From an uncultured Muribaculaceae bacterium (GTDB lineage Bacteria > Bacteroidota > Bacteroidia > Bacteroidales > Muribaculaceae), in the NCBI GenBank assembly GCA_910579995.1, contig CAJTWH010000017.1:1-64000 (forward strand): a stretch of 64,000 nt of DNA, in the 5' to 3' direction. This document shows positions 41,950-50,174 of the stretch, piece after piece (position 1 is the first letter of the stretch; each line of letters begins with the position of its first letter). The notes below the pieces were generated by a model, which was given only the letters and a program-made list of their open reading frames with translations, was not told where the DNA came from and did no database searches. The translations under genes were made by a program, and so were the position numbers.

Positions 41950-43469
41950 TTTTTTCCAATATTAAAATTGCCGCTGTATGACACTCCCACAAGAGCGCCG
42001 AAATTATTGCCGCGCAGCTTGCCGGCGTCGAAAGCCACCTCTGCCGACACTGAGAGTCCGCTCAGACGTCCCGAGGGCGTCCAGCTTGCAGCCACTGCGG
42101 CCGACGTATCACTCAGACGGCGACGCGCCGGCACCCATCCCGTTCCGCCGGCATACTGATAGCTCACCTTGGCGCTGTAGCTCCACTCCGAAGTCGGATT
42201 GCCGGCCACGGCGGCATGGAAACCGCGGGCACGGTTGTGGAGATAGCCGGGGTCGCCGTTGCTGTTATACAGAGGCGACACAAGGAATGGTGTGCCTATG
42301 CTAAGGCCATAGTTGGTGTATGAGCCGTAGTAGAAATTATTATAGTAGTTGTCGGCGCCGGTGGCTGAATTGGTTATCGTTGTGCCGGGGCTGTCGGTTG
42401 GCGCCCAATGTATAGGGCCTGACTGATTGGTGAAATCAAGATACTCCACCGTCACCTTGCTCACCCATCCGCTCTTTGCGAAGTTATATTGCAAGCCCCA
42501 CACACCGTCGAAACCGTTCATGCGCCCTATACCGGAGCCGTCTTCCCAAGGCCACTCGAAATATGCCGACAGCTCTGAGCCATTGGCAAAAGCATAGCGG
42601 GCCTTGAAATCCCATGAGCCTAACGACTGGCCCTTATAATAGTCCTCGCCGCCCTCCATTGGGAAAAACATATCCCAGATGTCGCGGATATGGAAACCTC
42701 GGTGCTCTTCTCTTACAAGCGTGCCGCGGCGATACTGCCACGACGAGCCGCCGAAAAGTGCGGCTGTCTGCATGCCTACTGTCACCGACAGGGGCTGGCT
42801 CGGCTTGGTGCGGAAGTAGCAGCGCTTGTAGGTGTAGTACATATCGTCGGTATATACGCCTGTGTAGTGATTGAAGGTCTTCCGGCGCATGTCGCCGTCG
42901 AAAAAGCGGCCATACATTATCTCGCCCTCAATCTGCACCCAGCCATTGGTAAAGGGTATATTCTGGAAATCGACAAAACCTGCCGCCACGCCCGGTATGG
43001 GGCGTGAGTTATTGCTGCGGGTAAGGTCGCCCGACGACATCGTGTCGTCAACTATGCCGGAATGAGTCTCTTTCATACCCGCAAGCAGATATATGCCGCG
43101 GTATTTCACCTCGCCATAAAGCTGATGAAGCCGCAAGGGAGCCTGACGGTTATGCCGCACGCTCCATGTGTCGTCGCTGTAATAGTCGTAGGGAGCCGCC
43201 GACCCATAGCCGGCAAGATATTCTATACCCGCACCCCACGAAAAACGTGTGTCAAGACTCATGCGCTTCTCCAAGCGGCCATCATGCCAGATTCCGCTTG
43301 CGCCGTCGATTTTGCCGTAGCGCCACGACCCTATCATATAGGGTGCAAGATCGCCCGTGGACGCATTGACCAGAACCGACGCCTCATATTCGATATTCAC
43401 CGGTTCGGCCGCAGCTGCGGCAATCGCTGCCGCCATGCCTGCGCATGTCAATATACTTTTTAATTTCAT
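41946..43469 (-). CDS. Capsule assembly Wzi-family outer-membrane protein
   Basis: 507 residues. A signal peptide ends AAAAAE. The remainder has the beta-barrel pattern of Wzi-like capsule assembly proteins (YEASVLVNASTGDLAPYMIG, YLAGYGSAA, LHQLYGEVKYRGIYLLAGMKE, IPGVAAGFVDF). Wzi helps capsule attach to the cell surface. First gene of the operon leading to the LegB, ATP-grasp and LegI-like genes, which suggests that the sugar made ends up in a surface polysaccharide. Confidence 0.75.
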   Translation of the reverse strand: MKLKSILTCAGMAAAIAAAAAEPVNIEYEASVLVNASTGDLAPYMIGSWRYGKIDGASGIWHDGRLEKRMSLDTRFSWGAGIEYLAGYGSAAPYDYYSDDTWSVRHNRQAPLRLHQLYGEVKYRGIYLLAGMKETHSGIVDDTMSSGDLTRSNNSRPIPGVAAGFVDFQNIPFTNGWVQIEGEIMYGRFFDGDMRRKTFNHYTGVYTDDMYYTYKRCYFRTKPSQPLSVTVGMQTAALFGGSSWQYRRGTLVREEHRGFHIRDIWDMFFPMEGGEDYYKGQSLGSWDFKARYAFANGSELSAYFEWPWEDGSGIGRMNGFDGVWGLQYNFAKSGWVSKVTVEYLDFTNQSGPIHWAPTDSPGTTITNSATGADNYYNNFYYGSYTNYGLSIGTPFLVSPLYNSNGDPGYLHNRARGFHAAVAGNPTSEWSYSAKVSYQYAGGTGWVPARRRLSDTSAAVAASWTPSGRLSGLSVSAEVAFDAGKLRGNNFGALVGVSYSGNFNIGKK

Positions 43470-43508
43470 AACGCCAAAGTTACGAATAAATTTTGTAATT
43501 ACTATTGG

Positions 43509-43681
43509 GGTTGGTGGTTTGTGGTTGGTGGTGTGAGGTTTTTTGTTGGTGGTTGGTGGTGAGGGGTTGGTGGTTGGTGGGCTGTGGGTGGTAGATTAGC
43601 AAAAACTAACTCGCTGCCCACAACCTACCAACCACCAACCATAACCCACTGCCCACACACCACCAACCACAAACCACCAAC
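43509..43681. repeat. GT-rich intergenic repeat, family R3, long copy
   Basis: Multiple GGTTGGTGG units, the 43-bp core (43579-43621) shared with 2620-2662, and the inverted CCACCAACC units on the right. The inverted arms could form a long hairpin between the MurF-Alr and Wzi-like genes. No gene is seen. Confidence 0.78.
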
Positions 43682-43684
43682 CTC

Positions 43685-46081
43685 TCACCTCTTCAGATAC
43701 GTGCGCTTGACGCGCGGGCTCACCGAAGTGAGTATTTCGTAAGGAATAGTGTCGAGCGCCTTGGCGATAGTTTCTATCGGGCATGAGTGACCGAAGATTT
43801 CCACTTCGTCGCCTACGGCGGCATTGCATACATTTGTCACATCTATCATGCACTGGTCCATGCAGATATTGCCAATTGTCGGGCAAAGTATACCCTTGAC
43901 CTCAAACGAGGCATTGCCACGTCCGAGGTGGCGGTTGATTCCGTCGGCATAGCCTATCGGTATGGTGGCGATAATGCTGTCGCGCTCCGTGCGCCCCTTG
44001 CAGCCATAGCCTATAGGAGTGCCGGCAGGCCAGTGCTTGAGCGATATTATACGGGTGTGCAGCGAGGCAACCGGATGAAGATTGCAGTCTATCTCTCCGA
44101 AAGGCGATATGCCATACAATCCGATTCCGAGGCGAGCCATATCATATTCGCCGCTATCGGCATAGTCCATCATGCCGGCGGTGTTGAGATAATGACGTTT
44201 GATTTTGTAGCCCAACAGACTTTCGAGCTTGTCGGCGCAGCGGTGATAGGCGGAGATCTGCGCTTCGGTATAGTCGCTCAGGTCAGGGCAGTCGGCAGTG
44301 GCGAGGTGGGTAAACACCGACGCAACCCGCAGCTCCGACTGACCGCTGAGCACCTTGGCAAGTATCTCGATGTCATTTTCAAGAAAACCCACACGGTGCA
44401 TGCCCGTGTCGATTTTTATATGTATGGGGTAATCGTGCACACCGGTTTGCGAAGCCTCCGCCCGCAAGGTATGCAGCTCGCCGAGCGAGAATACCGCCGG
44501 CTCGAGCCGGTGGGTGAAGAGCGAGCGGTGGCGGTTGGTGATAGGGTTGAGCACCATCACCGGCATCGTCACGCCGGTGTCGCGCAGCGCTATGCCCTCG
44601 TCAACCACAGCCACGGCAAGATATGCCGCGCCTTGGTCCTGAAGTGCTTTGCCGATTTCTATCGACCCTACGCCATAGCCCGACGCCTTTACCATAGCGA
44701 TGATACCCGTGCCGGGGTGTACGAGGCCGCGGAAATAGTTGTAGTTATGTATCAGAGCGTCGAGGTCTACCTCAAGTGTGGTGTCGTGTGCCGCGCTCTC
44801 AAGGGCGTTGCGATAGGGCACCACACAGGTATTGCCGAAGATGAGGATATCGCTGTCGTGCCATGCCTGCCCGGCCTCGATAGCGGTGATAAGGGTGCTG
44901 TCGGCGTATACGATATCAGAGTCCTGAGGCAGCATGTTCCTGACCAAGCCCACATCGTAGCCGGTAAATACTGTCGTTTCCACGCCAAACGCACGTGCCA
45001 TGTTCACCACCCGCTGATAAAGCCCCAGAAGGGTGTTGTCGTCTTTGCTATTGGTGAGAAGATTGTCTACTATGAGCACCTTACGGCGCTTTTTATCAGT
45101 ATATCGTCTGAAAAACAGCAGACTCTCGGCCAGCGAACGCAAATCGGGCGTGAAGAGGTCGCATATTATATTGTTGCCATTGCCGGCAGGAGCGATACGG
45201 CGTCGCATATCAACAGGCTCTACATAGCTGAGCGCCTGTATCTCGCTTTCATCAACACCATAATATCGTCCCACAGCCACAGCCAAGGCATGGAAGATAT
45301 CGCCTTGCGCCGGCATGGCTACCGGTATGAGCGTCACGCCCTCCAAGCCGTGCAGCTGCCGGCGGAGTTCTTCATCGTTGTCGGCATATATTATAGTGCG
45401 GCAATTGCTGACAATAGCAATTTTCTCGCGCACTTTCTCGGCATGGTTTGCAAAAGCCTCGTCATGCTCGTCGGTTATGGGTGTTATCACTCCCAATTTA
45501 TGCGTCCATGCCAAGAGCGAACCCATGCGTTCGCCCTGCCCCGGGCCATCGATGGCAACCTCGCTTATGAGGTAATCTTCATTTCCGGCACTTATGGTCA
45601 TATCCCACAAGGCAAGGGGCACACCGATAGAGCTGTTCCAGCTGCGCGGACTGCGCACGGCATTGCCTTGGCCAAGCAGAAGCCGGTAGATCAGCTCCTT
45701 AGTCTTTGTCTTGCCGTAGCTGCCGGTGACAATGATTCCGTTCGAGTAGCCGCGGACACGGGCGTAGGCCATGCGGCGCAGGGCTTCCTCTACTGAGGGC
45801 ACTACGATAAATGCCGCGTCGAGGCCGCGCAGGTCGTCGCTGAGCTGTTCGACTATAAACGTCCGCACTCCTTGGCGGAAAAGCTCGGGGATATAGCGGT
45901 GTCCGTCGTTGACGCCCGTGCGCAGGGCTGCGAATACAGTTTCGCCGGGTGCGGTGAGGTCGCGGCTGTCGGTGATAAGATATGTGATGTTATGCTCTCC
46001 GGCAGGGTCGGAAGGCGCAAAGCGCACTTCTGCCGGCTCGATATTGAGGTGTGATAATTCTGAAGTTGTGACAGTTCTCAT
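43685..46081 (-). CDS. Bifunctional MurF-like ligase / alanine racemase
   Basis: 798 residues from MRTVTTSELSHLNIEPAEVR; the ATG at 46081 overlaps the upstream stop as ATGA, which settles the start. The N-terminal 430 residues are a Mur ligase (P-loop GSYGKTKT near 115, NSSIGVPLALWDM). The C-terminal 365 residues are a PLP alanine racemase (EVDLDALIHNYNYFRGL, catalytic Lys in MVKASGYGVG, IKIDTGMHRVGF, LYGISPFG). The two steps supply D-alanine and join D-Ala-D-Ala to the UDP-muramyl tripeptide; the fusion is typical in Bacteroidota. The P-loop has Tyr for Asn and Lys for Thr, worth checking for activity of the ligase part. Confidence 0.9.
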   Translation of the reverse strand: MRTVTTSELSHLNIEPAEVRFAPSDPAGEHNITYLITDSRDLTAPGETVFAALRTGVNDGHRYIPELFRQGVRTFIVEQLSDDLRGLDAAFIVVPSVEEALRRMAYARVRGYSNGIIVTGSYGKTKTKELIYRLLLGQGNAVRSPRSWNSSIGVPLALWDMTISAGNEDYLISEVAIDGPGQGERMGSLLAWTHKLGVITPITDEHDEAFANHAEKVREKIAIVSNCRTIIYADNDEELRRQLHGLEGVTLIPVAMPAQGDIFHALAVAVGRYYGVDESEIQALSYVEPVDMRRRIAPAGNGNNIICDLFTPDLRSLAESLLFFRRYTDKKRRKVLIVDNLLTNSKDDNTLLGLYQRVVNMARAFGVETTVFTGYDVGLVRNMLPQDSDIVYADSTLITAIEAGQAWHDSDILIFGNTCVVPYRNALESAAHDTTLEVDLDALIHNYNYFRGLVHPGTGIIAMVKASGYGVGSIEIGKALQDQGAAYLAVAVVDEGIALRDTGVTMPVMVLNPITNRHRSLFTHRLEPAVFSLGELHTLRAEASQTGVHDYPIHIKIDTGMHRVGFLENDIEILAKVLSGQSELRVASVFTHLATADCPDLSDYTEAQISAYHRCADKLESLLGYKIKRHYLNTAGMMDYADSGEYDMARLGIGLYGISPFGEIDCNLHPVASLHTRIISLKHWPAGTPIGYGCKGRTERDSIIATIPIGYADGINRHLGRGNASFEVKGILCPTIGNICMDQCMIDVTNVCNAAVGDEVEIFGHSCPIETIAKALDTIPYEILTSVSPRVKRTYLKR

Positions 46082-46926
46082 AAGATTTGTCGATGTTGCG
46101 AGGCGCGATAGCGGCGGCGACATTCAAGCGCCTCATCGCGCGTGGCGGTAGTCATATAGCTGCCGCAGAATATTTCATAGATATAATCAGCGGCAACATC
46201 TGATGGATGTTTCATGTCGGCGGCATAGAAGCGGTAGTCGCGGAGGTCGTCGAGCATTATTTCGTAGGAGGGAAAATATAATGTCTTGTCGGGATAGAGC
46301 GAGCGGAGCCTGTCGATGGCAAGAAGCAGGGTGGCTTTGCTTAGCTGGTTGCCGTGAAGCCCGTCGGCAAGATGGCGTATAGGGCTCACTGTGAATATTA
46401 TTCTCACTTTGTCTGGCAATGAATCAATCAGTTCGGCCCATACTGTCACTATCTCGTCTACGTCTACGCGCCGTCTATCAAATTCCTTAGCCGGAAATTT
46501 ATGGCAGTTGCCTACCACCGTGCCCCCGCGCTCAAAGACGAACGCCGACCCGAAAGTCACTATAAGAGTATGAAGATTCTCCACCGCTCCGGTCACCCGC
46601 GCGAAATCTTCATTTATCTTCTTGAGCAGGCTCTCCCGGTCTTCGCCGCTGTAGCGCGAGGCATAGTCGAGACAATGACTGCCGCGCGGGCCGGCAGTGA
46701 GGTCGGTCGCGTCGTAGCGTTTATGCGATAGTGCAGCCTTAAGGCAGCGAGCTATCGACAAGGGGTTGTAGAGCGGTCCGAGAGGGTTATATACAGCATT
46801 GAAGCCGTCGATGGCGAGGCGTTCGCCGATATTGTCGGTAAAGCACGACCCCAACAGCAGCACGCTGTCGCCATGATGTATCTCATGACCGGTCTTAACC
46901 GGCTCTATCTCCGTGCGGAATTTCAT
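46078..46926 (-). CDS. GSCFA domain protein
   Basis: 282 residues with the family-defining LLGSCFTDNIGERL near the N-terminus, followed by YNPLGPLYNPLSIA, TFGSAFVF, CHKFPAKEF, TVSPIRHLADGLHGNQLSKATLLLAID and YFPSYEIMLDDLRDYRFYAADMKHPS, typical of GSCFA/GDSL-like esterase-lipase proteins of Bacteroidota. A Ser in GSC and the late His suggest an SGNH-type hydrolase. The overlap with porE-like (TGATG) and murF-alr (ATGA) indicates a coupled operon. Confidence 0.92.
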   Translation of the reverse strand: MKFRTEIEPVKTGHEIHHGDSVLLLGSCFTDNIGERLAIDGFNAVYNPLGPLYNPLSIARCLKAALSHKRYDATDLTAGPRGSHCLDYASRYSGEDRESLLKKINEDFARVTGAVENLHTLIVTFGSAFVFERGGTVVGNCHKFPAKEFDRRRVDVDEIVTVWAELIDSLPDKVRIIFTVSPIRHLADGLHGNQLSKATLLLAIDRLRSLYPDKTLYFPSYEIMLDDLRDYRFYAADMKHPSDVAADYIYEIFCGSYMTTATRDEALECRRRYRASQHRQIL

Positions 46927-48896
46927 CAGTACATGCGGTAGTCTATCGACAGCACCTGAAATTCGGTGCGACGGTTTATCTGGTCGGCGACTTCCTGATC
47001 CTCTTCAGGAAGCGCAAGGATATATTCTTCTGTGAGCACATCGCCCTCTTTGAACTGCGGGAACTGGCGCGCGAGTTTCTTGGTGATGGTCTTGGGGCGC
47101 GACTCGCCATAGCCGTGGCTCTGGAGGCGGTCGGCGGCTATGCCCACCGATATCAGGTAGTCGATAACCGACTTGGCGCGACGGCTCGACAGGTCGATGT
47201 TGTATTCGTCGGTGCCTTTGCGGTCGGTGTGCGAGGCCATCTCGATTGTCACATTAGGGTTATCCCGGAGCACCTGAGCCATGGAGTCGAGGGCGAGCTT
47301 CGACTCGGGGCGCAGCGTCGCCTTGTCGAAATCGTAGAATATATTGTCGATAACCACCGGCTTCGATATCGAGGCAAGGATGAAATCGACATTATACTCG
47401 GCGTCTTCCTCGGCGATGTCGCTCGTAAACTCCTGCTTGGCGTTGAGATAGCCCTTTGCGCCGGCGAGCATTACGTAGCTCACGCCGCGGTCAAGGGGGA
47501 ATGAGAATGTGCCGTCGGGCTTGGCGAGCTGTTTCTGGTTCGAGCCGTCATTGCCCACTATGCGGATGATTGCATTGGGCACAGGTTCTTCATCCTTGTC
47601 GAGCACCCAGCCCGAAATCTGTATCTTCAGTTCGGGCAGTTCGAAAGAGTATATATGGTCATAGCCACGGTTGTCGCCGCGGTTTGAGCTGAAAAAGCCG
47701 GTCTCCTTTTCGCCGAAAGTGATACCGAAATCATCGGCCGGAGAGTTCATGGGCCGGCCCATATTTGTCACCTTCCAGCCGCCCGACTTGGTCTGCTCGG
47801 CCCGGAAGATATCAAGGCCGCCGAAACCGGGATGGCCGTTAGAGGCAAAGTAGAAAACCGAATCGGAGCGGAACGACGGAAACATCTCGTCGCCGGGAGT
47901 ATTGATCCATTCGCCGAGATTCTCAAGCGAACCCGCGCGTTCTTTCAGATTTATGCGCCATATATCGCGTCCGCCCTGTCCGCCGGGCATGTCGGAGGTA
48001 AAGTAGAGCCATGTGCCGTCGGGCGACACCGTCGGGTGGGCGTAGCTTGAGAGGGTATCGGCCGTGATTTCAAATTTCACGGGAGCGCTCCATTTGGCGT
48101 CGCTGCGCTGCGAGGTATAGATCTCCACGCCCGTATTGGCATTTGGCTCGCGGCGGGCGCGGCTCAGATACATCGTCTGGCCGTCGGGGCTGAAAGCCGG
48201 TGTGCCTTCGTCGACCTCGGTGTTGAGCTCCCCCTCCACAGGCTCGGGGCGCTTCCACTCGCCGCGCTCGTTTTTGGTGGCAAACCATATATCCCCCTTC
48301 TTCATGCCGGTGATCTCGCTGCGGTTGGTGCCCGTGGATTTTTCTGTCGTTGTGGTGAAATAAAGCTGGTCGAGCGAGCGGTCGAGATACATCGGCGAGT
48401 AGTCGGCGCGGCGCGAATTGAAAAGCTTAGCGTTGCGCACCACATAGCGCGTCTGCCCCTCCTTGGCAAGCCCCATGCGGGCGCCGGCAAGAGTGTTCTC
48501 GGCCAGTTTGTCGTCGGGCTTCCATGCAAGGTAATCCTCAAGAGCCTTTATCGCAGGGCCATATTTACCCTCGGCCATGAGCATTTGCCCGAGGTGGAGA
48601 TAGAGCGTAGAGTCGCCATAGCCATAGCGGGCGGCATTCTGATATGCCGCCGACGCGCGTGCATACTGGTTGAGACGGCGGTGGCACTCGGCCATCTTAT
48701 ATGCCACCTCACCGCGCAGCTCGCGCTCCTCGCGCTTGGTAAGTTTATTATATATCTTGCGATAGGTCTTCGACGCGTCAAAATACTCGCCGCGCTCCAT
48801 CTGCTCATTGGCCGTGGCAAGCTTGGGCCCGCGGCACGATGTCGCCGGCACAAGAAGTATTACACTTAATATCAGATACCAGAAATGCTTTTTCAT
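46926..48896 (-). CDS. PorE-like OmpA lipoprotein (TPR, PD40, CRD, OmpA)
   Basis: 656 residues from MKKHFWYLILSVILLVPATS with lipobox PATSC, so lipid-anchored. Domain order: TPR repeats (about 20-135), WD40-like PD40 repeats (about 160-430, e.g. FSPDGQTMYLSRA, PTVSPDGTWLYFTSDMPGG), a carboxypeptidase regulatory-like domain (about 440-510, ISGWVLDKDEEPVPNAIIRI), and OmpA C-terminal domain (about 540-640, YDFDKATLRPESK, SHTDRKGTDEYN). This is exactly the order in PorE of the type IX secretion system, which holds peptidoglycan. Whether it serves T9SS here is inferred. A repeated-type promoter lies at 48930-48961; the earlier possible start at 48932 lies in it. Confidence 0.82.
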   Translation of the reverse strand: MKKHFWYLILSVILLVPATSCRGPKLATANEQMERGEYFDASKTYRKIYNKLTKREERELRGEVAYKMAECHRRLNQYARASAAYQNAARYGYGDSTLYLHLGQMLMAEGKYGPAIKALEDYLAWKPDDKLAENTLAGARMGLAKEGQTRYVVRNAKLFNSRRADYSPMYLDRSLDQLYFTTTTEKSTGTNRSEITGMKKGDIWFATKNERGEWKRPEPVEGELNTEVDEGTPAFSPDGQTMYLSRARREPNANTGVEIYTSQRSDAKWSAPVKFEITADTLSSYAHPTVSPDGTWLYFTSDMPGGQGGRDIWRINLKERAGSLENLGEWINTPGDEMFPSFRSDSVFYFASNGHPGFGGLDIFRAEQTKSGGWKVTNMGRPMNSPADDFGITFGEKETGFFSSNRGDNRGYDHIYSFELPELKIQISGWVLDKDEEPVPNAIIRIVGNDGSNQKQLAKPDGTFSFPLDRGVSYVMLAGAKGYLNAKQEFTSDIAEEDAEYNVDFILASISKPVVIDNIFYDFDKATLRPESKLALDSMAQVLRDNPNVTIEMASHTDRKGTDEYNIDLSSRRAKSVIDYLISVGIAADRLQSHGYGESRPKTITKKLARQFPQFKEGDVLTEEYILALPEEDQEVADQINRRTEFQVLSIDYRMY

Positions 48897-48929
48897 CACT
48901 ATAATAACGGCCAAGCCGCCTTTATATTG

Positions 48930-48961
48930 CAAAGGTACGAATAAGTGAGAGCAATAACAAA
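48930..48961 (-). promoter_or_regulatory. Promoter of porE-like operon (repeated promoter module)
   Basis: Minus strand TTTG at 48958-48961, 20 bp, TACCTTTG at 48930-48937. Its spacer ATTGCTCTCACTTATTCG is that of the promoters at 21437-21467 and 29440-29470. Confidence 0.85.
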
Positions 48962-48999
48962 ATAAAAATAAAAAAAGCGGTCAGCAGCTTTCGTCCCCC

Positions 49000-49024
49000 G
49001 GCGTGAGCGAAGCTCGCGCACGCC
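49000..49024. repeat. REP-like hairpin
   Basis: GGCGTGAGCGAAGCTCGCGC with ACGCC following forms a stem-loop. It shares the preceding TTTCGTCCCC with the palindrome at 60623-60641. Confidence 0.5.
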
Positions 49025-49032
49025 CCCAAGCA

Positions 49033-49061
49033 AAAGAAAAGCCGGGAGCAAAGCCCCCGGC
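49033..49061 (-). terminator. Terminator after fimbrillin
   Basis: On the minus strand GCCGGG..CCCGGC forms the stem and is followed by TTTTCTTTT, 21 bp past the fimbrillin stop. Confidence 0.78.
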
Positions 49062-49081
49062 CTGAGTTTTCTTGCCCTTGA

Positions 49082-50113
49082 TTACATCTCATCAATAGAG
49101 AAGTCATCTACAGTGACATCAAATTCAATCTTGTCTAGCACATCCGGATTGTTGATCTGGATATTGTAGATATAGGCGTGGCCCGGCTCCCATGATTTAA
49201 CCTTGTCGGAAGTGGTGGGATAAACTATACGGCCGCTTTCCGATTCAGGAACGAGCATATAATCAGGGGTCTTGCTGTTAGGCCACAGCTTTGCACCTGA
49301 AGCCGTATCATAGATTTCACAGTCAACCTGTATATAAGTACCGGTATAATCAGAGCCCGACAATGCTACCTCCTGCAATGGCTGAGGAATCAGGAAGCTG
49401 TAGTTGAGCGTATTTTCAGTGTAATCTGTCGGTTGGGGTGTCAGGGTCTCGGCCTCGTCATCGCTGAAGGCATAGAAGAGCAGATTCTTGCCGAATCTCT
49501 TGAGCACAGTCCATGAACCTATCACTTCGGGTGTCGAAGCAAGGGTCGATGAATTCGGGAAATTAAATGTACCCTGCATATAGATGTTGCACAACGATAT
49601 ATGCGACACCTTCACCTGAATTCTCTGGTTGGTACTGCTGAGCAACACGCTCACTCTCGATAGAGCATGGCGGAAATTGAGAAGCACCGGGGCGGCTTGC
49701 TGCGTTACCTGTGTCTTTACAGAGTAGAGAAGGTCAACATTGCCCGGGTTGAGATAATCGGGGATACTACCGCCGTCCATACCCTTGATATCCGGCGAAT
49801 TGGTGATATCGGGGCTGAACGCATAGAAGTTTACCGGGTTGACGGGCCAGTATGCTTCAGGCGAATATGTCCAGCTGCCACCGCTGCGGGTCACCGTCAC
49901 TCCGTCCATCAGTGTACTCCCCTCGGTGAAGGCATATACGACAAATTCTTTCAGACTCGCAGTTGTGGTAGGCGTAGCTCTTGAGCCATTGGGCGCCACG
50001 GCACTGAAAGAGATTGCATTGCTCTGCATGGGCGTTTCGTCCATATCATCGCTGCACGAGGCCAGCAGGGAGCATGCTCCTATAAGGCCGAGAAACGGAT
50101 AAATTAATTTCAT
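49082..50113 (-). CDS. Fimbrillin-family lipoprotein
   Basis: 343 residues. Signal peptide with lipobox LLASC (Cys20), so a lipoprotein at first. The body follows the fimbrillin pattern: ISFSAVAPNGSRA, a TxxLKEFVVYAFTEGS..., YWPVNPVNFYAFSP, and LLNFRHALSRVSVLLSSTN, typical of Mfa/FimA-like structural or tip subunits of type V pili in Bacteroidales, which are assembled by strand exchange after Arg-specific cleavage (an Arg is near the start, GSRATP). Major or tip role cannot be told. Reads leftward, downstream of the DUF5119-like gene. Confidence 0.85.
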   Translation of the reverse strand: MKLIYPFLGLIGACSLLASCSDDMDETPMQSNAISFSAVAPNGSRATPTTTASLKEFVVYAFTEGSTLMDGVTVTRSGGSWTYSPEAYWPVNPVNFYAFSPDITNSPDIKGMDGGSIPDYLNPGNVDLLYSVKTQVTQQAAPVLLNFRHALSRVSVLLSSTNQRIQVKVSHISLCNIYMQGTFNFPNSSTLASTPEVIGSWTVLKRFGKNLLFYAFSDDEAETLTPQPTDYTENTLNYSFLIPQPLQEVALSGSDYTGTYIQVDCEIYDTASGAKLWPNSKTPDYMLVPESESGRIVYPTTSDKVKSWEPGHAYIYNIQINNPDVLDKIEFDVTVDDFSIDEM

Positions 50114-50174
50114 ATTTTTAGTATTATAGTTAGTAGTCTTTTTATATCAGTGCTTTTTAATATATTAACACTAT

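Noticed and set aside
43505..43682. Repeat array that at first glance could be CRISPR
   Set aside because: Units are short, GT-rich, irregular and without spacers; no cas gene is near.
43787..45796. 669-residue plus-strand frame in the MurF-Alr gene
   Set aside because: Antisense to a highly conserved gene; its protein looks like a random translation.
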